64,000 bases of DNA from Choanephora cucurbitarum (Eukaryota > Mucoromycota > Mucoromycetes > Mucorales > Choanephoraceae): contig JAIWNI010000031.1 in NCBI GenBank assembly GCA_025331435.1, positions 222,488-286,487 on the forward strand, given 5' to 3'. Positions 1-11,119 of this stretch are shown here, piece by piece. The notes beneath the pieces are model-generated. The model made no database searches. It saw only the letters and a list, made by a program, of their open reading frames with translations, and was not told where the DNA came from. Both the position numbers and the translations under genes were made by a program. Position 1 is the first letter of the stretch, and every line of letters begins with the position of its first letter.

Positions 1-1
1 G

Positions 2-277
2 ACACCGACATTCCAACTTGGCGACGCTGTGCTGGTCTACTTTGCTGTTCAGTCGAACTCATCAATGGGGCGTTCTGGAAAAATAACTCGAAGTTGGCGT
101 GGTCCTTTTCTGGTAACGGAACCTCTTTCTCAAGACAGGTATAACTTGGTGGAAGTCTCGACAATGAAAAGCTGGACAAATGTGCATGCCTCGCGAATGA
201 AACCGTACAACTATGAGAATGTGGCCATTCCTCTGAATAACCCCCCGGATGTCATGAGCGCTGGATCTGAATTCTGA
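2..277 (+). mobile_element. 3' end of a Ty3/gypsy-type polyprotein (integrase C-terminal part), cut by the window edge
   Basis: An open frame enters from the left edge and stops with TGA at 275-277. The first readable residues (TPTFQLGDAVLVYF) are followed by RSWRGPFLV and end near NVHASRMKPYN. This is the layout of the small SH3-like barrel at the end of Ty3-type integrases, where a GDxVLV strand precedes a WxGPFxV strand and a final HxSRLKPY-like strand. No chromodomain follows, so it is a different lineage from the chromovirus at 44-50 kb. Only about 91 residues are visible, so whether the element is intact cannot be told. Confidence 0.7.
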
Positions 278-573
278 GAGAATCCATCTGATTGGTTGAT
301 AGGCAAAAGAACTTCCTTTAGCCCTTAGAAAATTCTGGATACTTCATATCGCCCTAACGACTACTAGAAATTTCTATGCTACTTAATATAAATAATCCTC
401 TTATTCATATTCAATAAAGATCATCTTTTTATTCTTCCTCATAAATATCTGCTTTCCTGCCCTTTTAGGCAACTTCTGAAGATTCGAACCACACACTTAT
501 TTTAATAACATTGGATTTGTACCACACATCCTTTTTTATCTCCTTTTTTTTCGCTTTTCTCTTCAAAAAACAA
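278..573. other. Non-coding; possible retrotransposon 3' end and promoter of the next gene
   Basis: Nothing codes here. It contains a TATA-like stretch near 388 and an AATAAA at about 412, which could belong to an LTR of the upstream element. No second LTR copy is in the window, so the element end cannot be fixed. The last 100 bases are pyrimidine-rich, as is common just upstream of genes in this window. Confidence 0.4.
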
Positions 574-1649
574 ATGATCACTGATATAAACAATATTCCT
601 GTTGACCAAGCACTCAAAGAAAATGGATTTGTCATTGTCGATAATCTAATTCCTGAAGACATGTTTGAACGCTTAAAAGAAGCTTGCGACCGCGTTGTAG
701 AACGTGCACGTAAAGGAGATTGGAAGTATAGGTAACCCCGTCTAAACAAATTCATCTTTTTCTGTATATTTCATTTACTCACTAATGATCAAATAAAGAC
801 GGCTGGTTGGTACTCAATTTCCCCCTTGGACTGAAGGAACTGATGTATGGGGCGTACAGCACTTGATCCATCCAGACCTTCACGAACCTGTTTTTGCGGA
901 ATGGTACGGCTGCACAAGGTTGCTTGAGACTGTCCAACAATTAACAAATGCCAAACACAACGAGCTTCAATTAGGTAACAATTTAACTTTACAAATGCTT
1001 CACCTTTATCCCGAATTATCCAGTATGAATACTTAAATGAGATTTTATTTAGAATTATTTAACTTGTTGATTAATCCACAGGATTCGGATTTTGATCTAA
1101 CATGGCATCGAGATGCAATCAAAGCAGAAGCATCAGAACAAGAAGAAGCCGAAAAGCTCTCTATTCCTCATTATGGTACTCAATGGAATACGTAAGTAAA
1201 TGAAAAAGATAGAAAGGAAAGAAATAATAATAGCCCTATTTAGAGCACTTTATGAAGACGCATGCTTGTACGTTGTTCCTAATTCTCATAGGCGAGTTCG
1301 TACTGAATCTGAACGGAATATCACTCTTCATGACCCAAAGAGTAACAAGATGCCGGGACAGCTAAAAGTCGTGCTAAAACCAGGCCAAACTGTCTTTTAT
1401 GATAACAATATCTTACATCGCGCATCTTATGTCTGCTCACAAAAGCGTGCGACTTTGCATGCCAGTATGGGAACAATTGAAGGCGGCCATTATAGAGCGT
1501 CATGTATTCTTCAACATGGTCTGGGCTGGATGAAGACCGATGCATTCAAGAATACTTTACCAGCATCTCTTCTTCAGCCTCTTGCTAATCTTTTAAAGAT
1601 GGCCGAAGAAGCTGGTATACCCGATTTGGAAGCGAAACCTATTCACTGA
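574..1649 (+). CDS. Phytanoyl-CoA dioxygenase (PhyH)-like Fe(II)/2-oxoglutarate oxygenase
   Basis: Four exons, 574-731, 799-974, 1053-1191 and 1244-1649, join in frame to 292 residues. All introns are GT-AG and 52-78 nt. The N-terminus carries the PhyH-type opening ENGFVIVDNLI. Iron ligands fit H130-x-D132 (in LTWHRDA) and H216 (in NILHRAS), with R226 placed ten residues later to bind the 2-oxoglutarate carboxylate. Family knowledge: these enzymes hydroxylate small molecules or lipids using O2, 2-oxoglutarate and Fe(II). The substrate cannot be read from the sequence. There is no obvious targeting signal, and no peroxisomal SKL end (it ends KPIH). Start ATG 574 was chosen because it precedes the family start directly and lies after a pyrimidine-rich leader. 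Confidence 0.85.
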
Positions 1650-2150
1650 CGGATATTTCCCTATTTGACAGAATACATAATTTAGTTGTATCGTGTATGT
1701 ACTAAAATGGATCAGATTCATCTCAAGGAGCGATTGTTGAAAATGAGCTGATTAGAGTTTTAAGGGGTGTGTATTCAAATAAGAAATTGTCTGTTTTGTG
1801 TAACAACACAACGTTAGCATGGCTTGATATCAAAGTACAACGAAGTGGCAAGTCAATTAAGAGACTGAACACATTTATCTCTTTTCTTACTTGCAACTAA
1901 AACGTCGAAACAAAAGACGCATCATATAATTGAGATATTTGTATAAACGCTTATTCTTTTCTCTTTTTCGTTTGTCATTTGCCTGTAACATTCATGCTCA
2001 AAGGCAAAATCGATAAAAAAGGCAAGTTTAAGGGGGGAAGAGAATTAAGTCTATATATGAATTGCAACATCCAGTTGTCTATTTGTTGCCTCAGTTTCTT
2101 CTTTTCTCTTCTTTTCTCCCGTCTTTTCTTTCTCTCATTTTGATCGAACA
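1650..2150. other. Intergenic spacer / promoter of the 7TM gene
   Basis: No gene is visible. The last 60 bases before ATG 2151 are a long CT-rich tract (ctttct repeats), a pattern also seen before Rpt5 and the BRE4-like gene. It is probably the core promoter and leader. Confidence 0.4.
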
Positions 2151-3664
2151 ATGGACACTTCCCAATACATTAATAGAGCAATTCAACCAGATAGTTCAGA
2201 ACAAGCTGCCAAAATAGTCTCACTTCTTTCTTTTTCCTTGCTATCTTCTCTTTTTGGAATAAAGACATACAATGTTCACTTTAGATATCTGACTTATTCT
2301 CGATGGCTTGTATTGACACTCTATGTATTCTCGTGGGTGTTTACAGTGACTAGTATGGTGCTTGTTACAACAAACAACAGTATGCTATTTAAGTTCATTT
2401 TAATTCCATTTCCTTACATTATTGCTTTAGATAACTATACGTCGTGCTTTCTCTCTATTATGGTCTGTGACATTTTCTATGCGGGAACCAAGATCGCTAT
2501 TTATGCATGGTAAGGCCTTATCTTTCTTAGTTTGTTTATTGTTTCCTCTGCTTCATGTACCAAACACATCGTCAAACAGGCTAATTGAGAAAATCTATGT
2601 GGTTTCTTCTATTCGGCAAACAAGATGGAAATCCAAGGCCTATCGTTTCAATGCTTCTCTTTTGTTGCCTTATATTGCAATTTTTACACTTATGGTAGAT
2701 TGACATTGTTTAGTAGAAAGGAAAAAGTCTTAACGTCTTACATAGTTAGTATTCCATGTAGCAGAAATCGATGAAACTGGAGCCTGTATTATCGGCTTGA
2801 AAAACGTTGCCTCTCTTCCTCTTCTAGTGAGTCATTGATAACGATAAAAGATAATCAGACAGAAACAAAAACTAACATCACCTTTCTCTCATTCTCTATA
2901 GATCTATGACTTTGTAAGGTTCATTTACAATCGAAAAGCATAGACACATTGTATTTAACGGTGCATTTCTTTTTTTCTATAGATAATCAATCTTTATATG
3001 ACTATCTTTTTCATAAGGCCCTTAACAAAATTAGGGTCTACATCGAAAATAGGTTGGAAAGCTTCCAGACTCAACGAGGTTGCACTTCGTACTTTGGTCG
3101 CCTCTATTGTCTGTTTAGTTGCCTCATTTGCCAACATTTTTGCTCTCATCATGTTTAAGGGAAGAGAAAGAGGCCTAGTTTGTCTAACATGCTGTACTGT
3201 TGATGTCACTATTAATGTGATCACAGTGCATTGGGTAATTAGCATACCAGATAACAGAAGAAAAATACAGGCAACTCATTTTATCTTTTTTGTTTTAGGT
3301 GACATCACAAACACCAGGAAAACGCATTAAAGATACTGGAGCAGATATTTCAACACATCTCCAGAGAGAATCGATGTCAAATGACAATGAAGCCAATCCA
3401 GCTGAGGCGTTTCATAGTAATCATAGTGATGTTGATTTGAGGGTCGCACAACAAACCAGTAACAAAGTTGGCGAAGACTTTTATGGTTTCACTAATCCCG
3501 ACTTTACTCACTTCAAAGCTGCACCTCCTTATTATCCTTCTAACGACAAAAATACACTTAAACAGAAAGAAGTAAAGTTCGACCAAATCTCAGCAGATAG
3601 CCATATCTCTGTACCATCTATTCATGAATCTCAAAACAGCCGAAGATCCCTGACAAAGCAATAG
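2151..3664 (+). CDS. Predicted seven-helix membrane protein with soluble C-tail; family not recognised
   Basis: I do not recognise this protein. Six exons join in frame: 2151-2509, 2580-2694, 2746-2826, 2902-2913, 2983-3234 and 3299-3664, giving 394 residues. Hydrophobic stretches fall at about 20-42 (VSLLSFSLLSSLFGI), 52-74, 83-112, the LLLPYIAIFTLMLVFHVA segment, the LPLLIYDFIINLYM segment, LVASIVCLVASFANIFALIM, and the CLTCCTVDVTINVITV segment. That makes seven, followed by a hydrophilic tail of about 120 residues rich in Asn, Ser and Asp. The topology resembles a receptor-like 7TM protein, but no known GPCR motif was found. Exon 4 is only 12 nt (ATC TAT GAC TTT) and lies within a membrane segment; skipping it keeps frame. 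The acceptor at 2745 was chosen because it alone opens the frame into the next exon. The gene model is well supported; the function is unknown. Confidence 0.7.
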
Positions 3665-3794
3665 GCTATGTATTTTATCGCAAATGTTGCTATTCAATTG
3701 TACTATTTTAAATAAACTCTCAAGAATCATACAGAAAACAATGAAATTTACAACCAACAGCCTTTCTTCTCTTTTAAAATACATATATTAGCTT

Positions 3795-4818
3795 ATGAAC
3801 GACGATCAAGACTCATCACAATTCTACTCATCCAATCTCTCTATTGATCAGCTCAATAGATTTGATTCTGATGACTACAGAATTGACCAAGTACCAATGG
3901 ATCTTGAAGATCCCTTAAACCCATCTTCTGGATTAAGCCAGAGTGATCAACAAGACTTGCAAGAGGCAAGTGATAGAGAAGATAACGCGGATAGCTCGAG
4001 GGTAGATGATGCTGCTAAAGAAAGTACTGCACTATCTGTCTATAGAGAAACTCATCCAGACCACGATCAACTTGAAGCTGGCGGACGTGAGATTGCAGAC
4101 CATGAAGCTATTTGGGGTGTGTCTTCTTTTCGACCACCTCATTGGGGTCTTGATAAATTGAGAGACAACAATCCATTGACTTATTGGCAGTAAAAATTCA
4201 AAATTGGCTTTCTATAAGCAACTCGATATCTTATATTTTCTTCTTTAAATGAAACAATAATTGACAACAACGATAGGTCTGATTGTCCAAACCCAAGATT
4301 GGATCATACAATTGACATCTACTTTCATAAGGCAACTTTTGTACGTCAGGTCTCTTTGTTTATTGATTTCTTTCAAGATGAAAGCTATACGCCCAAGACA
4401 GTTTCTGTTCGTGGTGGCTTGACTTATCGTAACCTTCAAGATATTGAGAAGATTGAATGTGGTCATATTGTTGGCTGGGTCAATATAGATATCACTCAAG
4501 CCAAGTAAATATCTTTTCTTTATTATCGGCATTTGCTTGCTCATTACTACTTTTCTCTATAGCGATGGAAAGCCTTTTAGATTGTTTTATCTTCAGATTT
4601 GTATCCTTAGCACACATCTAAATGGTAGAGATACACATATCCGTCAAGTCAAAGTATATTCAGGAGAACCGTAAGTCCACATTGTATTTGCATTAATTTC
4701 GACCTAATGTGCTTATAATCTACAAAGAAATTACGCATTTGTAGAAGAGGCTCAAGAAAAGAAAGTAGAGGAAGTGAAGCCTGTCAATAGAAGAAGATTC
4801 CATATAGGTGTTCGATAA
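3795..4818 (+). CDS. APC10: Anaphase-promoting complex subunit 10 (DOC1 domain)
   Basis: Exons 3795-4189, 4277-4504, 4563-4670 and 4728-4818 give 273 residues. The DOC/APC10 beta-jelly-roll domain starts near residue 98 with [16 protein letters not shown] and continues with [13 protein letters not shown], a [12 protein letters not shown] stretch and [15 protein letters not shown], all hallmark blocks of the family. APC10 helps the APC/C ubiquitin ligase bind D-box substrates with its co-activator. The C-terminus ends IGVR, close to the Ile-Arg tail by which APC10 docks on the TPR subunit APC3/CDC27. The first ~95 residues are acidic, Ser/Asp/Gln-rich and probably disordered, longer than in the human protein. 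It converges on the CsbD-like gene, with only 66 bases between stops. Confidence 0.95.
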
Positions 4819-4884
4819 TTTGAGTCGTTTATTTATGTGGTATTTACAATAAAAAATGAGAGGTATCTTTCAAAAAATCGACGT

Positions 4885-5142
4885 TTACTTCTTGTTGCCT
4901 GTACCGTTAAGGCCATCAACAAAACCATTAAGTGCGCCATTGACAGTACCAGTAACAGTGTTCAAAGTGCCTTGGACAGCACCGGCAAGGTTAGCAGTGG
5001 TTTCTTGAAGTAAGCCATTACCATGCTGTGTTTGACCTTCGGACTTGAGACGTTCGTTGCCAACAGCTGAGCCAACAGTTTCTTTGGCATCACCGACAAA
5101 TTGATCTTTCTTTGCTTCAGTCTTGGAGGGTTGGAAGGACAT
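4885..5142 (-). CDS. CsbD-like small hydrophilic stress protein
   Basis: Single-exon gene of 85 residues. Residues 1-55 match the CsbD-like pattern: KKDQFVGDAKETVGSAVGNERLKSEG, where a polar helix with Lys-x-x-x-Gly-x-x-Lys spacing is followed by G-x-x-x-G-N. The C-terminal 30 residues are a Gly/Asn/Thr/Val repeat (GTLNTVTGTVNGALNGF). Known members are small, abundant, poorly structured proteins induced by stress or starvation; their biochemical role is not settled. No signal peptide or membrane segment is present. The upstream region to 5220 has a TATA-like tatataataa at about 5161. Confidence 0.8.
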   Translation of the reverse strand: MSFQPSKTEAKKDQFVGDAKETVGSAVGNERLKSEGQTQHGNGLLQETTANLAGAVQGTLNTVTGTVNGALNGFVDGLNGTGNKK

Positions 5143-5439
5143 TGTTGTTAATATTTAAACTATATAATAAAGTGTGATCAACGTCTTTTTTAACGACCTC
5201 TTTTATATTAAAATGAAACATTTCAATGCGTCATGGTTGCATATACCATTATCATCATCGTGACTTCATGATCGCCCTCTTGTTTCAATCTCAGAAGCTA
5301 CGTGTAACTTGAGCTTATTTATGTCTCTAAAGGCATCTTAACGTCATTAGGATAATCCATATTTGTGTATTTATTATGATCATTCAAAGAAAGAAAAAAG
5401 GTAGAGTCTATAAAACAAAAACGAAAAAAAGAAGAAAAG

Positions 5440-8109
5440 TTATTCAAGCATATCATCATTATCGCCATCCAAATCAACTTTTTGTCGCTTAGTAACACGA
5501 CCGCCCACACTTTCTTCTTTAGCGTAGTGTTTGCCAGTCTTTTCTCGTAATGATTCCACATTGTCTTCGTCCTGTGCCCATTCAAGTACAAGATGACGAC
5601 CATACAAGTGAATATTGGCCATGTTGTCATATACGTTCTTTGCTTCTTGCTTTGTAAGGAAATCAAGGAAAGCAAAACCACGGTGTCCTCCATTGAACTT
5701 CTTTGGCATACGGAGTGATTTCAATTGACCATAAGTACTAACAAGAATTGTCAAAACTCTGTTTTCTTTTTTTCTTCTTCTTCATGTACTTACCCAAAAA
5801 GTTCTCGCAAATCTTTATCGGTAGCTTCAAAGGGCACGTTTCGCACCACCAATTTGGTTGTATCAGGTGTCTTGGATTTCTTGGACTTGTTATTTGTATC
5901 AGCCTTACGATGTGAAAGCTTAAGCTCAAGTGCATGATTATCAAGTTGATATCCCTATGACAAAAACAAACAAAAGAGTTTAGTTTTTTCTTTCTCTTTT
6001 CTAATTCTTGCCAACTACCTGCATAGCATTTAAAGCCTTGAGAGCATTTGATTTGGTATCAAATTCAACAAAACCAAAGCCCATACTGAGTGTCTTACCA
6101 GGGTGCTTGGGATCAGGCTTTACATTAATACGGGATGATCGGTAACCTGTAATACCCTTGAAGGCTTTTTGAAGTGATTCAGGTTTGGTATCGAAATTGA
6201 GGTTCTTGACGAACAAAGTAGTGATATCACCGCTGTCATCAGTGTCTGCAGAAGAGGCCAACAGGTCAGCTGCACTTTTGACCTTTTCTGGTTCCTTTTT
6301 ATCATTGTTGCCATTAGGATCACGAACGAAAGAATCCTTGAACAGACCGCTGGGAGCCTTCTCAAGATATATCAAGGAATCCTTGTAACGACGGTAGGCC
6401 AATGACTTGAAAGCAGTTCTAGCCTCACTAGGTTCAAGGAATTCGACCACAGCAATTGTCTTGGCAGGAGGGATCAACAGACGACCCAACTCACCAAACT
6501 TGCCAAACAACTCTCGCAAGTCCTCTTCTGTTGTGCCATAAGGAATATTCTTGACCAATATAATGGTATCACTTCTGTCCTTTTTACCAAATGTGTCCAA
6601 TACAATACCATGCTTTTCAAAGAATTCCTTTGTTTCATTGACAATCTGTGTCTCGGCTAATGCTAAACGAACAGCCACATTATCAGCATCAGGGTTTAAC
6701 ACCTCAGATTTAGATACGCCAAGACGATCCGCAATTGATTCAGCAATAGCATCAGCCTAATTGATGAGAAAAAAATGTATAAATGACACAAGAAAAAAAA
6801 ATAATACTGATTAGACTTACACTCATATACAAGGAATTCCAGTTAAAGTCATTGCCTGCGAGATTTCTACGTTTCTTTTCCTTCTCCTTCTTGACTGCAC
6901 TTAGTTTAGTACCGTTCAAGCCCAAGATTTCTTCATCTTTGCTAGGAGGCTTTTCGTTTGCAGGAAGAATATGCAAAAGACGACCTTGAAAATCTTTCAT
7001 GTCAAGACTTTCGTAGGCACTGACAGCATGTTCAGGCAACAAATAAAGAATATAAGCATATCCCTTGGACTTCTTTGTATCTTTGGCAATAGGCATATGA
7101 ACTTCAGATAAAGCACCGTACTGACCAAACAAATCTCTTAAATCCTGTTCAGTACAAGCATAAGACAAGTTACGAACAAACAAACGACCTGTATCTTGGA
7201 TCTTGTCTTTGGCATCTTCTTTTTCTTCCTTCTTCTTTCGGTCTTCTTCTGTTTGCTCCTGACTATCCTCTTCCATAGCTTCTGCTGCATCTCCCTCTAC
7301 TGTTTCTTCCATTTCTTCATCTTCAGCCTTGTCTTCAGCTTTATCCTCAGTCTTTTCTTTACTCTTGTCTTGCTTCTTATTGACTGGAAGCTCATCATAA
7401 AGGTCATCATCTGAATCAGCATAGTTGACTGTAGTGCTCTCGTCTGCTTCCTCTTTCTTCTTTTCCTCTATAGCTGACTCGTCATTAGTCCATGTCTTGC
7501 TTTTAGATCGAGAGGTCATGACGTCCAAATATTCCTTAAGTTTAGGATCGTTTTTGTCAGCATTCAACTTGTTAACAAACTCTTCTTTTTCTTGGTCCTT
7601 GCGCTGCTTATCACGGAAAGCATCTGTTTCCTCTACGGCAAATTCATTCTGTTTTTTCTTGTTGCTGCCTGTCAATCGATCATGAGCAGAAGAGCCTTCT
7701 GAATATTTACTCCAGGCACGAGGAAGGTTTTCAGAGCCATAAGCAATGGCCTTTTCTACAGTAATTCTAGATGTGTTGATAAAAGTATTGTTGTAATATT
7801 GAATAGCGGCCTCTGCAGTAGCTTCATTCTTATAACCAATAAAACCAAATCGGCGTGATGTGCCCCACCTTTAGATAAGTGTGAGCCTTTTTCATGTCTG
7901 TAAATATGTTTGCTTTTTCTTTTAACCTACTGTGTCTTCATTAGCTTAGCATCAGTCACCTCGCCCTTTTTGGCGAAATGTTCTCTAAACTTTTCTTCAG
8001 AAAGTTCTTTGGGTAAGTTCTTGACAATCAAACGAGACCTAAAAGTTGTTTGTTTGAGTGGTAAGTATGCTTTGAGGTTGAGTCAGATCAAGAAAGATCG
8101 TTCTTACAT
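5440..8109 (-). CDS. MRD1: Multiple RNA-binding-domain protein Mrd1 (RBM19 family), pre-rRNA processing
   Basis: Reading on the minus strand, exons 8109-8108, 8038-7931, 7868-6821, 6756-6019, 5954-5794 and 5737-5440 give 784 residues. The first exon contributes only the A and T of the start codon; the G comes from exon 2. This yields [10 protein letters not shown], the conserved N-terminus of yeast Mrd1 and human RBM19. Five RRMs are visible: about 2-85, 266-340 ([20 protein letters not shown]), 447-520 ([20 protein letters not shown]), 562-640 ([11 protein letters not shown]) and 667-745 ([21 protein letters not shown]). An acidic Lys/Glu-rich linker separates RRM1 and RRM2. Known role: an essential nucleolar factor for A0-A2 cleavage of 35S pre-rRNA and release of U3. 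Five RRMs match the fungal form; RBM19 has six. Confidence 0.93.
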
Positions 8110-8756
8110 GGTGATCTGGTTTCTTCGAGAAAGAAGAGAAAAAAAAATAGACAGGTTCAACTCTAAATTTGTGCTTACAACAGTCACAAAGCAGCCACTA
8201 AAGTGTCAATGCATAAACATTGTGTTACCTTTCAAATGAAGGTTATATTGAACTTATTTATCTTGTCTGCTCATGCATCAAAATCAATCGTTGACGATTC
8301 GGCCAAAAACTGCCATCACTTAAGCTTAAAGCTGTTTCATGTGTTATCATGCAATACACACACGCACTATTGTTTGATAAAAAAAAAAAGAAAAGAAGGT
8401 CTCCTTATCATGCCTGTCTAAAAAAAAACAAGCTTTCTTTTATTAAACAAAAGAATGTAGTATGACTTTGACCTCATGCATCTTTTATCAAGAGTCAATC
8501 TCATTTATTGAGTCAAGTTGCGTTTTTGTTGTTCATGTTGATGCAACACCTTATTACTTAGCACCCGATTGGCTCTATTGATTTGGTGTGTGAAAAAAAA
8601 ATTCACACTCTTTAAACAGATGGCGCAATTCAGAGTCAATGTCAGGACATGGTAATCACGCAATTCAAAATTTTATAGAATGTATAAATAAGCAAGTATG
8701 AACATACAACCAAACAGCCCTATTTACTTTTTTTTTTTGTTATATCACTCACTATC
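8110..8756. promoter_or_regulatory. Divergent intergenic region between MRD1 and the TauD-like gene
   Basis: This 647-base spacer carries both promoters. Three copies of GAGTCAA occur (8492-8498, 8510-8516, 8633-8639). These resemble half-to-full bZIP (AP-1-like, TGAGTCA) sites; the second overlaps TTGAGTCAA, a perfect palindrome. A possible TATA (tgtataaata) sits at about 8681, 75 bases before ATG 8757, and a CT/T-rich leader follows. Binding by a bZIP factor is inference only. Confidence 0.35.
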
Positions 8757-9878
8757 ATGTCTGCTGCTGTTTCTCGACCTAAAATTCAAAAAAACTGGCG
8801 AAGTTTTCACGTTGAAGGAGAAAACCATACATCTGATGCTCAATTCCCTGATCGTATCATTGGACCTTCTGTATGGGATGGCAAAACGCTAGAAGAGCAT
8901 CATGAACAATGGACCTATCACTTGACACCAGAAGACATTGATGATATTGATCAAGCATTACGCCACTTTTTGTCCTTGGATATTCCTCTCTCTCAAATCA
9001 CATCGGATCATTTCCCTCTAGGTCACTTCAAGGACGTCTTATTAGAACAACGCAAAGGCCTATTTCACGGTCTGGGCTTTGGCCTGTTGCGTGGATTCCC
9101 TATCGAGCGCTATGAACGCAAGGAACAAGTCATCATTTTTATGGGTATTGGGTCCTATATTGGTGTACGTAAACCTCAAAACGGTAAAGGACATGTCTTG
9201 GGCCATGTTAAGGACTTGACAGAACACTCAACTACAAAGCAAGTCTATCTGCAAGATGATCCCACAACACGTATTTATGCTACTCGTAAAGCACAACCTT
9301 TTCATGTGGACGGCACAGATGTGGTAGCCCTACTCTGTTTATCAGAGGGTTATGAGGGCGGATTAAGTTCAATCATCTCTTCTCATACAGTCTACAATTG
9401 CTTAAGAGAAACAAGGCCTGACATAGTTGAATTACTGAAACAACCTTGGCTATGGGACCGTAAGAATGAACATGGGCCAGATGAGCCTGGCTATCTAGCT
9501 GCTTCTCCCTTAAACTATCACCAAGGTCGTTTGTTTACCTTTTGGGGACCTCATTTCCTCGAGACAGTCAACCGGTTCCCTGGCGTTCATGTTGAGCAAG
9601 AGAAGTTTGAAGCCATGGATTATATCCAAAAGTTATGTGAGCAAGAGGCACTCAATATGCGTCTAAGAGTAGGTGATATTCAACTCGTCCAAAACTATCA
9701 GATTCTGCATGCTCGCACAGCCTATAAGGATATACCTGGGCATACACGTCACTTGCTACGTCTGTGGTTCTCTGTAAATACAAAAGAATATGGCTGGGAG
9801 TTGCCATTTGCTCAAGATGATTATCATTATAATTATCAATATGCCACAACACAAGTGGTAGCACTTGAAGCTGAATAA
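8757..9878 (+). CDS. TauD/TfdA-family Fe(II)/2-oxoglutarate dioxygenase
   Basis: Intronless gene of 373 residues. The fold is recognised from the ligand set H183-x-D185 in QPFHVDGTDVV, H318 in NYQILHARTAY, and the arginine-rich strand HTRHLLRLWFS (R331/R335) that would hold 2-oxoglutarate. GLGFGLLRGFPIERY near 104-119 is the usual TauD block before the core. Relatives cleave taurine, other sulfonates or aryloxy-acids, or hydroxylate amino acids. Fungal members of this size are mostly uncharacterised, so the substrate is open. It lacks a targeting signal. It is the only intron-free enzyme gene among its multi-exon neighbours, which may hint at retroposition or transfer; this is weak evidence. 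Confidence 0.85.
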   Translation: MSAAVSRPKIQKNWRSFHVEGENHTSDAQFPDRIIGPSVWDGKTLEEHHEQWTYHLTPEDIDDIDQALRHFLSLDIPLSQITSDHFPLGHFKDVLLEQRKGLFHGLGFGLLRGFPIERYERKEQVIIFMGIGSYIGVRKPQNGKGHVLGHVKDLTEHSTTKQVYLQDDPTTRIYATRKAQPFHVDGTDVVALLCLSEGYEGGLSSIISSHTVYNCLRETRPDIVELLKQPWLWDRKNEHGPDEPGYLAASPLNYHQGRLFTFWGPHFLETVNRFPGVHVEQEKFEAMDYIQKLCEQEALNMRLRVGDIQLVQNYQILHARTAYKDIPGHTRHLLRLWFSVNTKEYGWELPFAQDDYHYNYQYATTQVVALEAE

Positions 9879-9933
9879 ATAAATGAATTTCTTTTTTTTT
9901 TCTGCATTCTTCTTTTTTCTTTATTTATTTGAA

Positions 9934-11119
9934 ATGACAGAACAACAAAAAAAGCCCTCAGTATTCGAGGAATCAACGCAATATCAACATTGGCGCTTTA
10001 GTCCAGAGAAGATCTGGGATATTCGAAACAAGAGTACAGAGGCGGCCATCAGTCGAGTGAGGCGTAACTTGCAAGAGGAGATTGTAAGATATAAGTAGTT
10101 TGTACGCTCTCTTTCTATTTTATTCAACTAAAATTTGCTTATGATAGAATGAACATACCAACACAACCGAACATATTGAACGCGATTATCTTTCAGCAAA
10201 AGAAGAGCATGCACTTTGTAGTTTTTACGAGATCCAATTACAGGCGATGAGCAAACACTGTCATTTCTCCAATCTAGTCATGGCAACCGCAGTCATCTAT
10301 ATGAAGCGATTTTATCTGCATAATACTGTAATGGACTACCACCCAAAAGACGTTTTGTAAGTTATTAATGGGCCTTCCCTTCTTTACTTTCTGACTCTTT
10401 GTTAGTTTAACTTGTTTGTTTCTGGCTACTAAGTCTGAAAGTGAACGGATCTCAATTGATGATTTTGGCAAGACGTTACGTTTACCAAACACAGCCAATG
10501 TATTGAAGCTTGAATTCACTCTTTCTCAGGGTCTCAAGTTCCAATACTATGTTCATCACCCTTATCGACCTGCCTATGGTTTTTTTCTAGATATGCAAAC
10601 AGCCCCTGCCATGGATATGAAGGCATTGAAAGAAACTTATAAGCGAGTGGATAAGACAATTGCTGATATCCTGTTGACAGATTTGCCCTTGATCTATCAG
10701 CCCTCTCAGCTTGCTCTTGCAGCCTTCATGATAGCAGGCAAAGACAACCAATTTGACCAACAGATAAAACAGTATATTCAACATCGTTTCAGTGAACAAG
10801 AGGCTACTACTTTATTGGATGTGTTGGAAGGCATTCTAGCCTACTATAGAGCAGTTCCAGCCAAGGTGACTCAAGAGGAAGCAAGAAAGATTGACTACAA
10901 ATTAAAGCTCTGTATGAATCCTGCCATGAATCCAGATTCTGCCATGTAAGTTAAAAATACATATGTATATAAAGAAACATAAATAACACACATACATATG
11001 TATATACGAATATATATACAAATAGCTATAAAAAGAGATTGGCAGAAAGAGAAGAAGAAGAGAAGCGAAAGAAGGCAAGGTTGGCTGGTGATTCGCCTGC
11101 TTCATTATCCTCTTCTTAA
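9934..11119 (+). CDS. CCL1: Cyclin H (TFIIH/CAK cyclin, Ccl1 family)
   Basis: Exons 9934-10083, 10148-10356, 10406-10945 and 11026-11119 give 330 residues. The N-terminus [15 protein letters not shown] is the cyclin H signature (YxxSxxxxHWxF in animals). The double cyclin fold follows, with [15 protein letters not shown] and [13 protein letters not shown] blocks of box 1 (about 60-160) and a second box to about 285. The last exon adds a charged helix ([16 protein letters not shown]) and ends SSS. The partner is expected to be the Cdk7/Kin28 kinase of TFIIH, which phosphorylates the RNA polymerase II CTD. Intron 3 is rich in ATAC/ATAT repeats. Its TAA at 11117-11119 overlaps the stop of the convergent ING gene. 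Confidence 0.92.

Noticed and set aside
470..495. gattcgaacc considered as a tRNA B-box on the minus strand
   Set aside because: No matching A-box or cloverleaf could be folded around it.
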